DNA from: Casuarina equisetifolia
Lineage: Eukaryota > Streptophyta > Magnoliopsida > Fagales > Casuarinaceae
Direction of reading: 5' to 3'
Assembly (NCBI GenBank): GCA_028551475.1
Contig: CM052359.1
Location: forward strand, 23,127,583-23,191,582
Length of the DNA: 64,000 nt
Below the pieces are notes generated by a model. It had not been told where the DNA came from. It did no database searches and worked only from the letters and a program-made list of their open reading frames with translations. This document shows, piece after piece, positions 11,387-24,385 of the stretch. Position 1 is the first letter of the stretch. Each line of letters starts with the position of its first letter. The position numbers and the translations under genes were made by a program.

Positions 11387-14300
11387 GTAGAGCGAGTAAA
11401 AAATGGCAAGACAGAAAAAGAGGACAGTAGTGTTGGAAGTGATGTCGAGGGAGTGAACTGGGAGAGAGAGAAAGAGAGAAACAGACAGAGACCCAGATGG
11501 GGATGTCGCTGCTGGCGAACTTCTTCTTTGGCCATTTTTGTCAAACAGGTGGCGTTCAAAGCCATAGATTGCAATTATCCAAAGCAACTGGGCCTCTCTT
11601 GTGGGTCACACTCACGTCCTTTTTAGCCTTTGATTTCACGATTAAATGCTCGTCACCTCTTCCACTCCAAGACCCAACATTTTTTCTTCAGAGTTTGAAT
11701 TTGACACTCTCTTTACCATTATTAGAGTAAAGATCCCCGCTTTGTTCAAGCGGGCAACAGGGCGCAAAAGCAGGAGGCGTTTGTGAACGACCGAATGCTC
11801 ACAGAAAAGTCAAAATGATTCATTACGAACAGTGGAAAAAAGCGGGAACAAAAAAGGAGTTAACCACTTTTGACATAATATCACCTTTTTCTTCACCTTT
11901 AAAGGTGAAAAAGTGAAATATTCTCTTTGTACCTGTTCTCTTATGCTATTTAGTCACAAGGGTGTTAGAGAAAATAATATTCTACTCTCAATTAGTAAGT
12001 AAATATTTTTAGTTGATATATATCTCACACTAATAATATATTGACATAATGTACAGGTATTTTTCTTTTTTACAAGTTAATTTTAAAAGATGAAATAAGA
12101 CTTTTACTATAATATTAGAAGATAAGAGACAATGTTACATGTTTTATGTTATCAATATACAAAAATGTTTATACTTCTTATATGTAAATGTGTTATTCTT
12201 TTTACAAATGAGAGGCATCTTAATTTTGTTAATCTTTTAAACTAAAGCAAACTAAATATTATAATATAATATATAATCAGCCAAAGTTCGATCGTTCCCA
12301 TCATTCACATCTTCATTAGGTAGCATATTATTAAATATTATAAGAAACAGTCTTTGCGGTGGAAAAACTAGGAGGCATTGAAAAACGACAATGGCTTTCC
12401 GAGCTTCATTTTCTAGGCAGCTATCAATTCAATCAAACAGGCAAAAGTTAGGGAGAGTGATACATATTCAAAGAGGGAAAGTGAATTGCCTTGGCTACTG
12501 CAAATTTTCACTTTCCACGTAAAAACACAGAGAGAAAAAGCTAGGCAATAAAAAGGGTCAAAAAGAAAGCACACCCCAAGGAAGGATAGGGAGAGGTGTG
12601 GTGATTTTTCTTTTTCATATTTATGATTACCCACATCCTCTTGTGGGTCATGTTAGGATTAGCATTGGCCCCATGCCCTCATTATTACATTACTCGAATC
12701 ATTTGATATGATATCCTCCACCGCCATCGCCACCACCATTCCTTCATCGTAGATGAGAACAAAAAATCTTGCTCAAGTCAAAGTCTAGGAATGGCCATGC
12801 ATGGCCATAGACATAACCATTCATGGACATAATGTCAGATTTAAATGCATGCATTGACATGTACTACTATGTATTTTGTGTAACTAACTAATTTAGTAGT
12901 AAGTTAATAAGAACTCTAATTGTATAGTCTAAAATTTGAAACGCTATGTGTGTGAATTGAATGTGTGCGTTATAATATTAAAAATATTTTTTTTTAAAAA
13001 AAAACTATATATTTTATTGTGTGATTAATCATAACTATTTCACTTTTCTTCCATGGCAAACAAAAAGTTAAGAAAAAAAAAAAAGAGCTAAAAGCTTTAC
13101 TAGTAAACTAGGATAAGCTTTTCAAGTTTTGGTCATGGTGAACGTGCTCTGAAGGATATAATGATAATATATCTTCCTCAGGTAAAAATATAGCACTAAA
13201 TTTGTTTTGTTAATCAGTAATTATGATAACTGTGTCCTGCAACAACCTGTCTCTGCCCTGGTGAAGAGCATCAAGACTCGAGTTTGGTGAAGGGTATCAA
13301 TCTCAAACTGTAGAGACAGCAAGCCACTGTCCCCATGAATTATTTGGTTTGTTTAGACCTCTCAACCAAGCAAATGAAGCTGTTTCCGAAGGACATATCA
13401 AACTTAAAGCAATGGACAGTATTGCAGAACAAGCATTCACAAAGTGATGATGCCTCCACCATAACACGTGGTACAATATTCTTTAAAACTAGTCTTGTAA
13501 GGATAAGTTATATACAAAGAATAACAGCCAAGATTTAAACAATATGAAACACACCATCACCAATATATTTATTCATCTAAAACGTAAGATTATTGTGAGA
13601 TTTTTCTGTTTTTGGTCTATATAATCCAAGAGAAATTAGACTCAAAGCCTGAACATTGATAATATGTAAAAACTTGTATAAACTAGATGCTAACAAGGCA
13701 ATTCTCAACAAGCTTGATACAAAGTTTAGAACCTGAGATCCAAGCCAGGAAACTAAAAGTATCACCAATAGTGCCCTCATTAAAATTAATGTCTCTAGAT
13801 CCATAGCTATTCACAACCGATCTGGGAAGTTGGAGGGAACTTGTTTGGATCAATCTGATCCTCGAGTCATGGTGAGCAGTAAAATGGTATGGGAGTTGAG
13901 GCTGGTGTGGGGTCCTGTAGCAAAGCATGCTTGTAATGAAGGGCAGTGGTTCTTCTATCTGGCACTGTCAATTCCAATCATTGGTCTAATGCACGCGGAA
14001 TGGTCCTTGATGATAGCTTGGTCAAAAGGGAGAGAAAAAGCAAAAGAAACTTAGGACAACAACTTTCATGCCAGGTGATAGGACTTGAGAAAGGCATCCT
14101 ATGATGTAGGTTTTTATCCTGCTAGCCTATGAATTTGATTTAGCTACAAGATGTTAGCATTACGTATTGAGTTCTCATTAGCTACTCCTATTGTTTATTG
14201 TAGAAAATAAAAGAAAATGAATAAAGTACTTTCTTAATTCTGTTAATTCTAATATTCTAAAATTACACCCCATATTAGATCATCTAATTATTGGCAATAG

Positions 14301-14901
14301 GCACATCAAAATTGTCCCTGTATTCCATAGTAACTTTATGGTGAAGCTCATAAAAAATGGTTTTTATTTCTTATTAATAGTTTGGATTTTTGTGATCAAA
14401 TAAGATACAAAAAATTTCATAAAATAAACCATATAACTACATGTAATGATTATCATCAAAGATTTTTTTTTTTTGTTTTTCATATTTTTGCTTAACTGAA
14501 CCTGTTTTTCTAAAGTAAATTATTTTAATTTACTTTCATATTTGCAAACGTTGGTCATTTTCTAAATTTTTCTTTAGCCCTAATGCCTCTTATCTCTTAG
14601 AAGAAATTCAATCACCCATATCTCCTTGAATGTGTAAAACCGAAAATTTATTCATTTTTTAAAAGAACTCTTTAATCGAAATAATTAAAAAAAAAACTAT
14701 TTTTCATTATAACAAAACCAAAATGGGCTCAGATTTCCGTCCAGTTCTTTTATTGGGTTTAGGCCCATCTGTGAGTCATAAATCATCTGAGAAACATCGT
14801 AAGCCAGTGGGCTCGCACGCACTGAGTCATCGGCGGTAACAAAATGAACTCCGTGACTCGGATCATCCGAGTCGCGAAACGAGAGAAACGGCACCGGATC
14901 C
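11387..14901. other. Spacer between divergent NPH3 and BSD genes
   Basis: The shared 5' region of the NPH3 gene (-) and the BSD gene (+) spans about 3.5 kb. It contains pyrimidine-rich leader DNA near 11400-11760 and long AT-rich stretches (12000-12300, 12900-13100, 14200-14700). Short open frames (12413-12634, 13335-13538, 13830-14054) have no recognisable product. I see no gene, tRNA or clear transposon. Confidence 0.5.
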
Positions 14902-17900
14902 ATGGACCTGTCGTCCTGGTTCCGGCGAAGCCTTTCAAGGACAAGCACAAAGACCGAAAGCCCAAGTCTCCCCGACCGATCACTCTCGGACGCACAGAAA
15001 CGGGAAGATGAACTATTCGGAGTCACAGAGCAACTAATTGATTTCGTCAAGTCCTTCACTGTCGACACCTTCAAGAACTTCCCTCTTCAAGGTATTTGTT
15101 CCCTCTTCCTGTACCCTCAGTTTGATTCCCGAGAAAGAAACAGAGAAAGAAAAGAGAAGGAGGTTGTGAATGCTTGGGTATTTGATGTGGGATTGGTTCT
15201 ATAAGCTAATTTATAATTGTATTTAGTTAAGCTAGAAAGTCGGTTTAGGTTCATTTCCTCTTTCTTTCTTTTAATAGAAAAAGTTCAAGTTTGAAGATTT
15301 TGGCTGTTTTTTTTTTTTTTTTCTCTTCCTCAATTTTTGTGTGCAACTAAGGTATACCTGTTTACCTTGCTTGTTTTTTGTCATGCATTGTTTGGTTGCT
15401 AGAAAATTGTAGGAAAAATATAATAAAGCATGCATTTCACATTCAATATATAGCATGTGCATAAGATTATCAACCCGTCATTTTCTTCTATGTCCCTCTG
15501 TTAGGATAACGACTGATATCCAATTCATTCCTTGTCACTAGTGTAGGCTTTCACGATAACTGAGAGGAATGGTCCTCGAACTAGAATGCATTTTTCCACC
15601 TGTCCCATTTAAAGTTAAAAAGTTTCAAGGATTCTTGTGTAGCCAGTATAGAAAGGTTTTCATTGCCTGGTATGTAATCTAATGGTCGTGGAAATTTGAT
15701 TGAGGTTGGTGCAGCTGAGGAGGGAGCTGCTTGTGGTGATGCAACCCCGACAAATTCAGGCAATGTTCGGAAGGATCTTTCTGAATGGCAAGAGCGTCAT
15801 GCTCTTCTTGTTATCTCAAAAGTCAAGGTTGGTTTCCAGTTCATTGCATTGGGTTTGAATGAATTTCTAATTTATATAGATGTTATGATGATGAACATAG
15901 TTCTGCGTTGTTTCCAAGAACAGTTATTGTAGTACTTTTTTTCGAAAATAATGCAGAAGTTCTTTCTGGCTAGTGCATTTTCTATCTTTAGTCTAAGAGA
16001 ATTTCCGTTGCTTTTGAATGTCCCGTAGATGGATTTTTAAGATTTACATAACTACATTTTCTGATATTGTCAATGACGATTTTCTTTTTCTTTAAGTAAG
16101 TTGGTCCTGTCAGAGGCAGTTCACTTTATGGTGGTGGATTCAGTTGACTTCATGATGCTATAAAAGGGAAACAACCAAATTAAGGAATTAACTTTCTGTG
16201 GGCATAGGGGGTAAGTGTAAATCTTATGGTTCATAGAAACTCAGTGGCAATGGATATCAATCTATGCATCGATTAGAGAGTGATTTAGTTCAATTTACTG
16301 GAGTGACGATAGGTGAAAAGTGGCACAAAATAATATGTAAAAGTCAAGCAGGGTCCATGAAGCCCACAGATAAAGCAAGTGAGAGCGTGATTTCCAAGAA
16401 AAAACATTATCTGTGGCGGCCCCTTGTAAGTTGAGCAGGATCCATAAGGACAATCCTCATTTAACTACTGTGTCTAGATAAGATAGACTAGCAGAATAGA
16501 TTATATGTGGCCAATCTTATGAATTGATAAAGATCTTAAAGCTGACTCCGATTGAACACTAGGATTTAAGCTTTGATGGGTTGTGTTAATGTAAAGTCAT
16601 CAAATATCATTATGTTCTAATCCAAATGGGTTTTTGCCATGTTCTGGAAAATCATTGATCAGGATCTTAAAGCTGACACCAATTTAACACTAAGATTAAA
16701 GCTTTGATGGGTTGTGTTAATGGAAAGTCATTAAATATCATTATGTTCTACATCCAAATGGTTTTTCCTATGTTCTGGAAAATCTCCTGATTTGTATTCA
16801 CTCAAACTGCTAAGACACATCCCGCACATGTAAACATGACCGACAAACATGGTCATTCTAAAGGTGATTTGAATTCTGCTTCCATATTCAGAAAATTTAG
16901 AATTATTTAAAAATTTCAGAGGTTTTTTTCTTTTCTTTTCTTATCTTATTTTGGCATCCTTCTGTGGTAATTTCAATTTTGTTTCGAGAAGATCATGTCT
17001 CCTTCAAGAACAATAGAAACTATGTCCAATGCATGAAAACTCAATGTATCACCGTGAATGGTCAATTCAATATTGGTCAATGTTCATTGCTTAATTCTTG
17101 GTAGCTTCTACTATTCAACCTGCCTAAACAGTGGCTTGATAGTTGAAGTGATTCTGCTTTTCGTCTCTATGAAATTCTTCTACTTTCTTATTCTTCAGGA
17201 AATTTCCCAACTTAGATACAAGCTATGCCCTCGTCACTTGAAAGAACGGCAATTTTGGAGAATATATTTTAAGCTTGTCAAAAGCTATGTGGCTGAGTAA
17301 GTATCCAATCTTTTGATACATAAATAGATTGTAGCATTTGTTGTTGTCATGATTAACTTGTAGTGGTTCCTTCTTTTCTTATGGCTTGACCACATCAGAA
17401 AAGGACACAATTTTAAATATTTGAAATTATCATAGAAACTTCAACTCTATAATGGAGCATGAGACTGTTCTCCACTTGAATGACATGTTGAAAGTGTTGC
17501 ATTTTTCTTCTGTTGCTCAGAAAATAAAAGAGTAACATAAAAGACTCGTGGTCTGAAGGAAATACCGAGTTGTTTCTTCTTTTCTGATCATCTAAAATCT
17601 GAATGTCATTCAATTTCTATTAATTTAAGGCTGTTTAATTTTTATTCTTGGCAATGCTCTCCAATGACTTAAGCAACAGAAATGGGACGACTTATTTTTC
17701 CTTATTCAGATTAAGAATGCTCAGAAGATTTAATTTATAGAGTATTGTTCTGAGTGGCAGCTTCTCTAATGGAGTCAAGCAGGGCCTCTAGATAGGTATC
17801 TGATTATATGAAGTAAATGGTTAGAGAAACTATGAAAGAGGTGAAAATAATAAGTTTAGGGTATTGCAAGAAGCTCTTACTAAGTGTGGATAACGATTAT

Positions 17901-18826
17901 GTATTTTGTTTTGCCAAGTTGTTTGACAATGTTTTTAAGAACTTTCATTTAGTCAATATTAGAAGGGTGGGTTTCTTGACTTACAGAAGTTCTACGTTGT
18001 TTATTTTGTTGATCTTGGGGCCCAAAAGGAACAGACAAAGAAATGGAACTTCATGAGACAAACATGTGTCAGAGGCTGACACTGCAATTCAGCCTCTTAT
18101 AGCCAAAGTTTGGATACCATCCTCCTAGTTACAATAATCATCCATACTGCTACCGGCAGCCTGTCACCCTGAGTTTGGTCTGGCAACAAAGCCATAACCA
18201 TTCCTACTACCTTTTCCACCATATTCCTTAATCACTGCAATGGCTATTTCAAACCAATTATGTGTAACAAATACATAAGGATTTGAGATATTTTTATTCT
18301 ATGAATTTCGGTTTTTGGATAAGGAAAATAGTCCCTCTCCCTTCTTCTTCTTATTCTTCTTCTTTTTTTTTTTTTTTTCCTTTCTTCTGCCAATTGTTCA
18401 GTTGATCCATTTCCATGTTTTCATCCTCTTTGAGGAAATTTGGTGGTGTCCGATCTTTGGATAACAACAGTAACTCACTCGAGCTATCCTGTTATTGTGT
18501 TAAATTTTCTCCAACTTCTCTTTTTACTTTGTTTCTTCACAAGAAATGTATTGAGGAATTAACATGAAACCGATATTTAGAAACACAACACTGAATGCTG
18601 CATGTTCTTTTGGCATTCATTTTTTACCACTTCGATGCTTTCCCTTCTCAGCTTTCACAAAATTGTATTTCGTGCATTGATTTTCAGATACGAGCTGCGT
18701 GCAGTTCAACTGGCTAAACTGGAAAGTATGGCAACCGAGAATGAGAAATCTTTAGAGTCCAGTGCATATGGAGTTGAAATGGCAGAGACAAAGCACACAG
18801 ATCATTTTGCGCCCCCCACTCCGTAG
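14902..18826 (+). CDS. BSD-domain protein, four exons
   Basis: Exons are 14902-15091, 15715-15827, 17199-17296 and 18688-18826, giving about 179 residues. Exon 1 reads MDLSSWFRRSLSRTSTK and ends TVDTFKNFPLQ. Exons 2 and 3 build the BSD domain, residues about 80-135: DLSEWQERHALLVISKVK joins EISQLRYKLCPRHLKERQF and WRIYFKLVKSYVA, including the family's Phe-Trp pair. Exon 4 (YELRAVQLAKLES) ends in an acidic tail. Donors and acceptors are canonical and phases close (1, 0, 2). BSD domains occur in the TFIIH core subunit p62 and in synapse-associated and DOS2-like proteins. The small plant proteins with only this domain have no settled function. Intron 2 holds a tandem duplication of about 130 bp. 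The gene appears intact. Confidence 0.9.
16532..16789 (+). repeat. Tandem duplication of about 130 bp in BSD intron 2
   Basis: Two adjacent direct copies each start GATCTTAAAGCTGAC, at 16532 and 16663. Both contain GCTTTGATGGGTTGTGTTAA and end near GTTCTGGAAAATC. The copies differ at scattered positions, so the duplication is not very recent. It is wholly intronic. Confidence 0.85.
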
Positions 18827-21800
18827 AACACTTGTCCTTTTCTCTTTCAACGAAAGTAGGAAACGTAACAGGTAGTTGTTTGTTTTACTTTTGAATTACA
18901 CTGATGATATGAAGATATGGTTAAAGCTCCATAGTTGTAGTATTGTATACATGTACTTTGTTGACTCATTAGATGATTTAATTGTAACTAGAGCAAACCT
19001 AGTGCAAGATCTTCAATCTTGAAGCTTCTATATCTTGAACAAAAGCCTTGAAGACGGCTTTGGCCTGAATGTTTTGTGTAAGCTGTGATTTCTACATACA
19101 ATTTTTATGTTTTAAGGACTATTTCACCAGATCTTTCAGTTTTATTATTTTTATTATTTTTATTATTATTATTATTTATTTTCCCTTCTCCGAACTCTTT
19201 TGCCCAGATAAGTTGTATGACGTACCTTAAGCACTTCAATAGTTTGGGGGAAAAAAAAAAGCGAAATAGAATTTTCATCCCCCAGTATCTCAATGTACAA
19301 AATCATCCACTCACTTTTATTATTTATATGACATTAGCTATCTCGGGTTGGTTGCTCTTTAATTTTTCTTCTGGATTTTGTTCTTTCACTCAGGAAACAG
19401 CAGGTGTTACTAACAGGTTTGTACTGAAATATAATTTGTTCTTGTTCCCTCCGAGGATATTCAATCTGTTCTACCATGAATGAAACCCAAATACTGCCTA
19501 TTCGGGTCCGTCCTGTTTGATCATGCTTAGAAACTGGTGTTATACAACTATGAAAGCGGAATGTAGTTGTAGTATGTACAGAGAGGCCCCATATATAGAG
19601 CTTTTAAAGGATTGATTAAAATAACATACTAATGATGGGATTATCAGATTTGTTTGTGATAAGGAAATTACCTTAAGATGATGGAGAATTCCTAATATAC
19701 AGAACTATATATGGGGAAAAAAGAATTCGTATGCTTCATTAAAGGATTCATATCCTAATATACAGTCACCTGTGTTGACGTAGAAAATAAGGATGCAGCA
19801 ATATGTGTTCTCAAAGGAAAAAGGTAAAGGAGGATTAGAGATATATAGTGTCAGTTTCTGGAATTGGCCAACAACCAATTATACTTCCAGCTTTATCTTT
19901 GAAAGGGTGAAGGTAGGCCATTGTCTTTGTGAATTTAATGCCCGAAGGTGACGTTCTGTTTGTCACCATCATACCACCATCTGAATCTACTTGCTGAGGT
20001 ACTACTTGATTATGCTCGTTGCAATAGATGAAATAATTGTACTTGTAATATCTTTCTGTGCAAATCTGCCACCTCTGAACTCTGCTCCACTGTACACCAC
20101 TGTACACCAAAAACAGTAAAATATGGAAAAACAGTAGTCCTTCCAGATAAGTTACAAAGTCTGCAACGCACAAAACAGTAATTCAGTCTTCAATGAGAAC
20201 ACGCTTTTCTGAAGCCTGCTTTTACCTAATCATAAAGCTCATAGAAAGTTACATTGACATCATTGAAAGCTCTTGTTTTCAAAGTGAAGCAACCATAGTC
20301 TTTCTACTAATCCCATTAACTTTGTCTGGTTCATTATAAATTCCTCTGTAGCTATTCTGAAAAGGAGACCTTAATAACGCCTAATCCACATTACCTGTGA
20401 CGTGATTTCAGCCTTGACTTTGCTTTCGGCTTTAGAAGCTTTGGTCCTTGGGAAAGCGCTGGATTTAGAGGATTTACAAACCTACATAAGACAACTGCCA
20501 ATATTTTCCAACAGTTACTCAGAGAAAAGAAAATACTTGAAAATGGGGGCTTGCAAAGTCCGAACTATGGCCTGCATGGCTAAGAGCAGGTAAAAGAATA
20601 AGAAACAAGCCATGCATTATGACACATCCGTTCCATAATACTTTTTCCCAAATGTCCAAATAAAGATGCAAGAGCTTGCCGTTAGCTTCACCAACCGGTC
20701 CTACACCTCCCAGTCTTCCAAAAGAAGTGATTACATTATGAGGTAGCAGAACGGGAGTGGAGAGAGGACAAGACATCATAAAGTCCATGTTGAACATAAG
20801 GTTGCAGTCTGTGATGCAATCACAGCAGAAGGGTACAATCTGTGATGCAACCACTGCAGAAGAGTACAGTATCCCACGTGAAGGCAAGGATCTCACCGTC
20901 CACAAGGCGTTCATGCACGTGAGAGAAATGGAACTGAAGCAGCTTTATTTCCATGAATCAGAAGAGAGAAACCAGAAAAGTTTAAGACACCGAGCAATGA
21001 ACGAAAACTCCATGTCTGAGGAACCTGTTACTACACAGCAGTTCAGAGATGCTTGAGCAACCTGACCACCTGCAGTGCTTTCTAAACCAGATGTGCTGTG
21101 TAAATGGCCCGGTTGGCAATTCCACTGCAGGACTGATGTAAAGGACTAGAAACTAGACAAATATGAGTAAAACACATTCTCTCTCCAGCCATTTTTCGCT
21201 TGGTTCTGACAAGTAATGCACCGAATCTTCAAACATCATGACAAAAAAATAAATCTCTTCCTTTGAACTGGTTAAATAAAGGACTGCCACCTGATCAACT
21301 AGTCCAATTAGCCACCATGTTTGCCACTCATCTTTTACAGCATTTGAGGAAGACAACAACCTCACATTAGATTTATTAAATTGGAATTGCATAAATATTA
21401 AGAAGACAAGCATATGAATGATTAGAGAAGCCAGCTAATTTATTTCCAAGGAGACATGGTTAATCCCTACCTAAATATACACAAAACTGAAACATTAAGA
21501 GAAGACTGAAATGTAATCTACTAATTAGATATACCCCCTAAAAATTACAATTGATGAAGCTATCCAGAGCCTAAACTACCCTATCCAATCTCCTCTCTAA
21601 CAAATCCCCGTCTCTTGTACTGAGGATTTTGGTAATTTTAGCTGGTCAGTGTGTAATTAAGCTCTGTAATGTTACAGATAATTACACCAAATGTCTTAGC
21701 GCTAGTTTCCTCTCCATGCACGTAGGAAGGTAACGAAACACTGCTCCACTCATCCCGTACTTCAAATGCTCATCCAGGGTAAAGTGAGAAACTGCAGGGA

Positions 21801-21828
21801 ATAGCTACTCCAATTCAATGAACTTTGC
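18827..21828. other. Spacer between convergent BSD and KRP genes
   Basis: This contains the BSD gene 3' UTR (to about 19080), an (ATT)n-type microsatellite at 19141-19190, and about 2.7 kb that I cannot assign. A 31-bp tandem pair lies at 20805-20866 (CTGTGATGCAA...GCAGAAG). Candidate minus-strand exons near 20.0-20.5 kb are listed separately. An open plus-strand frame at 20757-21056 (99 codons) has no recognisable domain. Confidence 0.45.
20017..20482 (-). other. Candidate exons of an unidentified gene
   Basis: Two minus-strand segments look exon-like. About 20396-20482 has acceptor TTATGTAG and donor CAG|GTAATG and reads VCKSSKSSAFPRTKASKAE, a lysine/serine-rich stretch. About 20017-20080 has acceptor GGAGCAG and reads SSEVADLHRKILQVQLFHLL, then a stop. 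They join in phase 0. I could not identify upstream exons or a family. Frames on the opposite strand are also open, so this could be chance or the remains of a lost gene. Confidence 0.2.
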
Positions 21829-24385
21829 TCATGGAATCATCTGCACCCATTCGTACCGTCCTGGGAGGGGCAAATCATTCACGAAATCAAAGTTATACCT
21901 GCTAAATAAAACACAGAAAAGGCTTCGATGAGCTAACTAGAGCTGCATAATGGCAATCATTGCAATTCAAGTCAAAATCCACCTGCATTGCCGATCCAAG
22001 TAAAACATGCCGTAGTTAAAAAGAAAGAGGAGCGAAAATTTAAAGCAAAGAGGAGAAAGTGAGTACTGTACTTCTCGATAAATATTCTCTGTTGTTGCTG
22101 CTCAGCGAAGACAAAAAACTCCTCCATCTCACGTGCTGTTGGGATGTTTCTTCCGATGTCATTCTTAACTCTTCGGTTTGTTTCAGTAGTTGTTCGCCTG
22201 GTGGTAGAACCAGGGGTAGCCAAGGAATCTGAGTCCCTTATCAAACTACAAGGCGTGCTTTCCCTGGTGCTCCTATATGTAGACGAAAACAAAAGAAAAA
22301 TCTTCACGCTTGATGCAAATCTATACTTAAAAAGCTTCACGCTGAGAAACTGTATCAAAATTTGAAAATAAGACCTAAACGCATCATTAATATCCTACTT
22401 CATGGGGCAAAGAAACCTACCAATAAAAGAAGCAGGTGCAAAATATGACAAGCACTAATTTGCAGGCAACGTTACTGAAACTAGGCAGGAAGTGTTAAAC
22501 CTCTCACACTGACAAAAGACCACGGGCGGCGGAATGTCCCACACGTTTCACCCAGAAACTAGGCCCCATGAATGCGAAATATCATCACTTACACAAACGA
22601 GGCCAAAAAAAATTACTTCCTCTATTGTAAAAATTAGTTACTTTACCCTTTTCCACTATCGTTGCAGCAGGACCCAATTGTCGCAGGGTGATTTTGATAT
22701 CCGCGGGTTTCACTTGCTTGATGCATTAAATTTGAGGAAAATATGGAAAAGGCTAGTTTTGAAGATAGCTAATAGGAGCAAGAAAATAATGGTAACCCCC
22801 AGAAAGCTCAGATCCAGTAAAGTAATACACAGCTACGTTAACTCAGGGACAATGCTTTAGGAAATTTATCTTGCACTTCAATATCTTGATAATCCTTTAA
22901 AGCAGTAAAAGCATTTAATGAATGGTGATGTCAAGATTGAAAGTAATAAATACTGCTACTAGGTACGTATGTTGTAGAGACATAAATTGCGTGTTATTCA
23001 TTGAAGACCCAACACAAGTCACCAACATCCCTACCTTTCCATGCAAGTAATGTAGCTTGTTATCCACGTCTCTTGTGACACAACCAAACATTGATGAATC
23101 AGATGAAGGGGTTTTTTTTTAAAAAAAAAATACAAATTAAAATAGCCAGGCTTCGTCCCAGGAAAATAGATCCTTTCCTTTTCCTCTTCTTATTTTCTAT
23201 GTACCATCTCAACGAAAGCATCAACTCAAAGAAAACGTCCAGTTTATGGCACCATATAACTTAATATTCTGAATAAAGTTTCCCGGAGGCAACCAAAAAG
23301 AAATCATTAAAGAAACAAAAAGGTGATTTTTGAAAAGACATGATTTCCAGAGTGTTTACAGAATAAGCTAGCTTTGCAAGAAACCAAAAATTATAAAAAA
23401 TAGAAAGCCCAAGCAAAGATGAAGCAAAAAAGGACTCCCCCAGAGTCTCAAATCATGCGTAGAGCACAAAAACTCCAACACTTGAATAATTTCAAATCCT
23501 TTAGTTCAAGCTAAAGGCTAAAGCAAAGCCTTGAGGCGTGTCAGGAAAAGAAGCTCCTCCAAAAGAAAAAGGAAAGGTAAAAAAAATAAAACATCAAAAG
23601 CCCCCACAAAGAGCTCTTTTAGCCCACAAGTGGTAGAAGAATGAAGCAAAAGCACCCCCTTATAAATTCTATAGACAGTGAAGAAAAAAGGACCCCAAAA
23701 AGCGCAAAAGAAAAATTTATCAAATAAACCAAAAAGAAGTAGCCAAAGACAAAAGCCCAAGCAACTGCGAAAGGAATCAATGAACTGCAAATGCCATTTC
23801 TACCAAACACAAATACAGCGGGGAAAAAAGTGGAAATGAACAAGAACAAGAGAAAAATGATCGCTAGAAGTAAAAGAAAACCCATTTGCTAAAAACATAA
23901 AGGGGAAAAAAAATATACCTGTCTCTGCCATCAAACTCCAGTGTGTTCTCTCCAAACGAAGCCTCAACCCCCAAATCATTACCCTCCTCACCTCCATCAC
24001 CCTTCCGAAACTTACCAACACTCCCCAGCTTGTCCTCTTCCTCCTCCTTGACCTTCAGTGCGCCCGACTTCCCCGAGTCCACCGAGTCCGCCTTCAGCCT
24101 TGAATTGAGCCGGGAACGAGGGCTCTCCCTGCAACAGTCACTGGGTTTCTGCTGCTGCGGTTGTTTTCTGAGAAAAGGTGGTTTCTGGAGGCGGCGGCTG
24201 CGGAGCTGGAGGTAGGAGAAGGAGGAGGCATCTAGGTCCAGTGCAAGAGTGGGTGAACGAGTGCTCTGCTGGAGCCGCTGGAGCGCTAGTGCTTTGGCTC
24301 TAGTGCAGACGCCAATGGAGTGCGAGACCTCCATGAGCAGCCCCACTTCTCCCGTGATCTTCGACTTCTTCATGTATTTCCCCAT
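21829..24385 (-). CDS. KRP: KRP/ICK cyclin-dependent kinase inhibitor, three exons
   Basis: Minus-strand exons are 23919-24385, 22072-22272 and 21829-21898, giving about 245 residues. The N-terminus MGKYMKKSK followed by SIGVCTRAKALALQRLQ and YLQLRSRRLQKPPF is the conserved leading motif set of the KRP3/4/5 branch. Exon 2 has RNIPTAREMEEFFVFAEQQ, and exon 3 encodes YNFDFVNDLPLPGRYEWVQ. Together these make the C-terminal cyclin-D/CDKA-binding region homologous to animal p27Kip1. The acidic, Ser-rich middle is low in complexity, as usual for this family. Splice junctions split AGG (Arg) and AAG (Lys) codons cleanly. The product is a nuclear inhibitor restraining the G1/S transition and endoreduplication. 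It ends MIP where relatives usually end near V-P or K-P. A GA/CT microsatellite lies in the 5' leader. Confidence 0.93.

Noticed and set aside
14697-15074. A 125-codon minus-strand frame over the BSD gene start
   Set aside because: It is the antisense shadow of BSD exon 1, with no family match or splice partners.
23518-23885. Hydrophobic minus-strand frames (88-90 codons, Phe/Leu-rich) in the KRP intron
   Set aside because: They lie within KRP intron 1 between well-supported exons; the composition reflects T-rich intron sequence.
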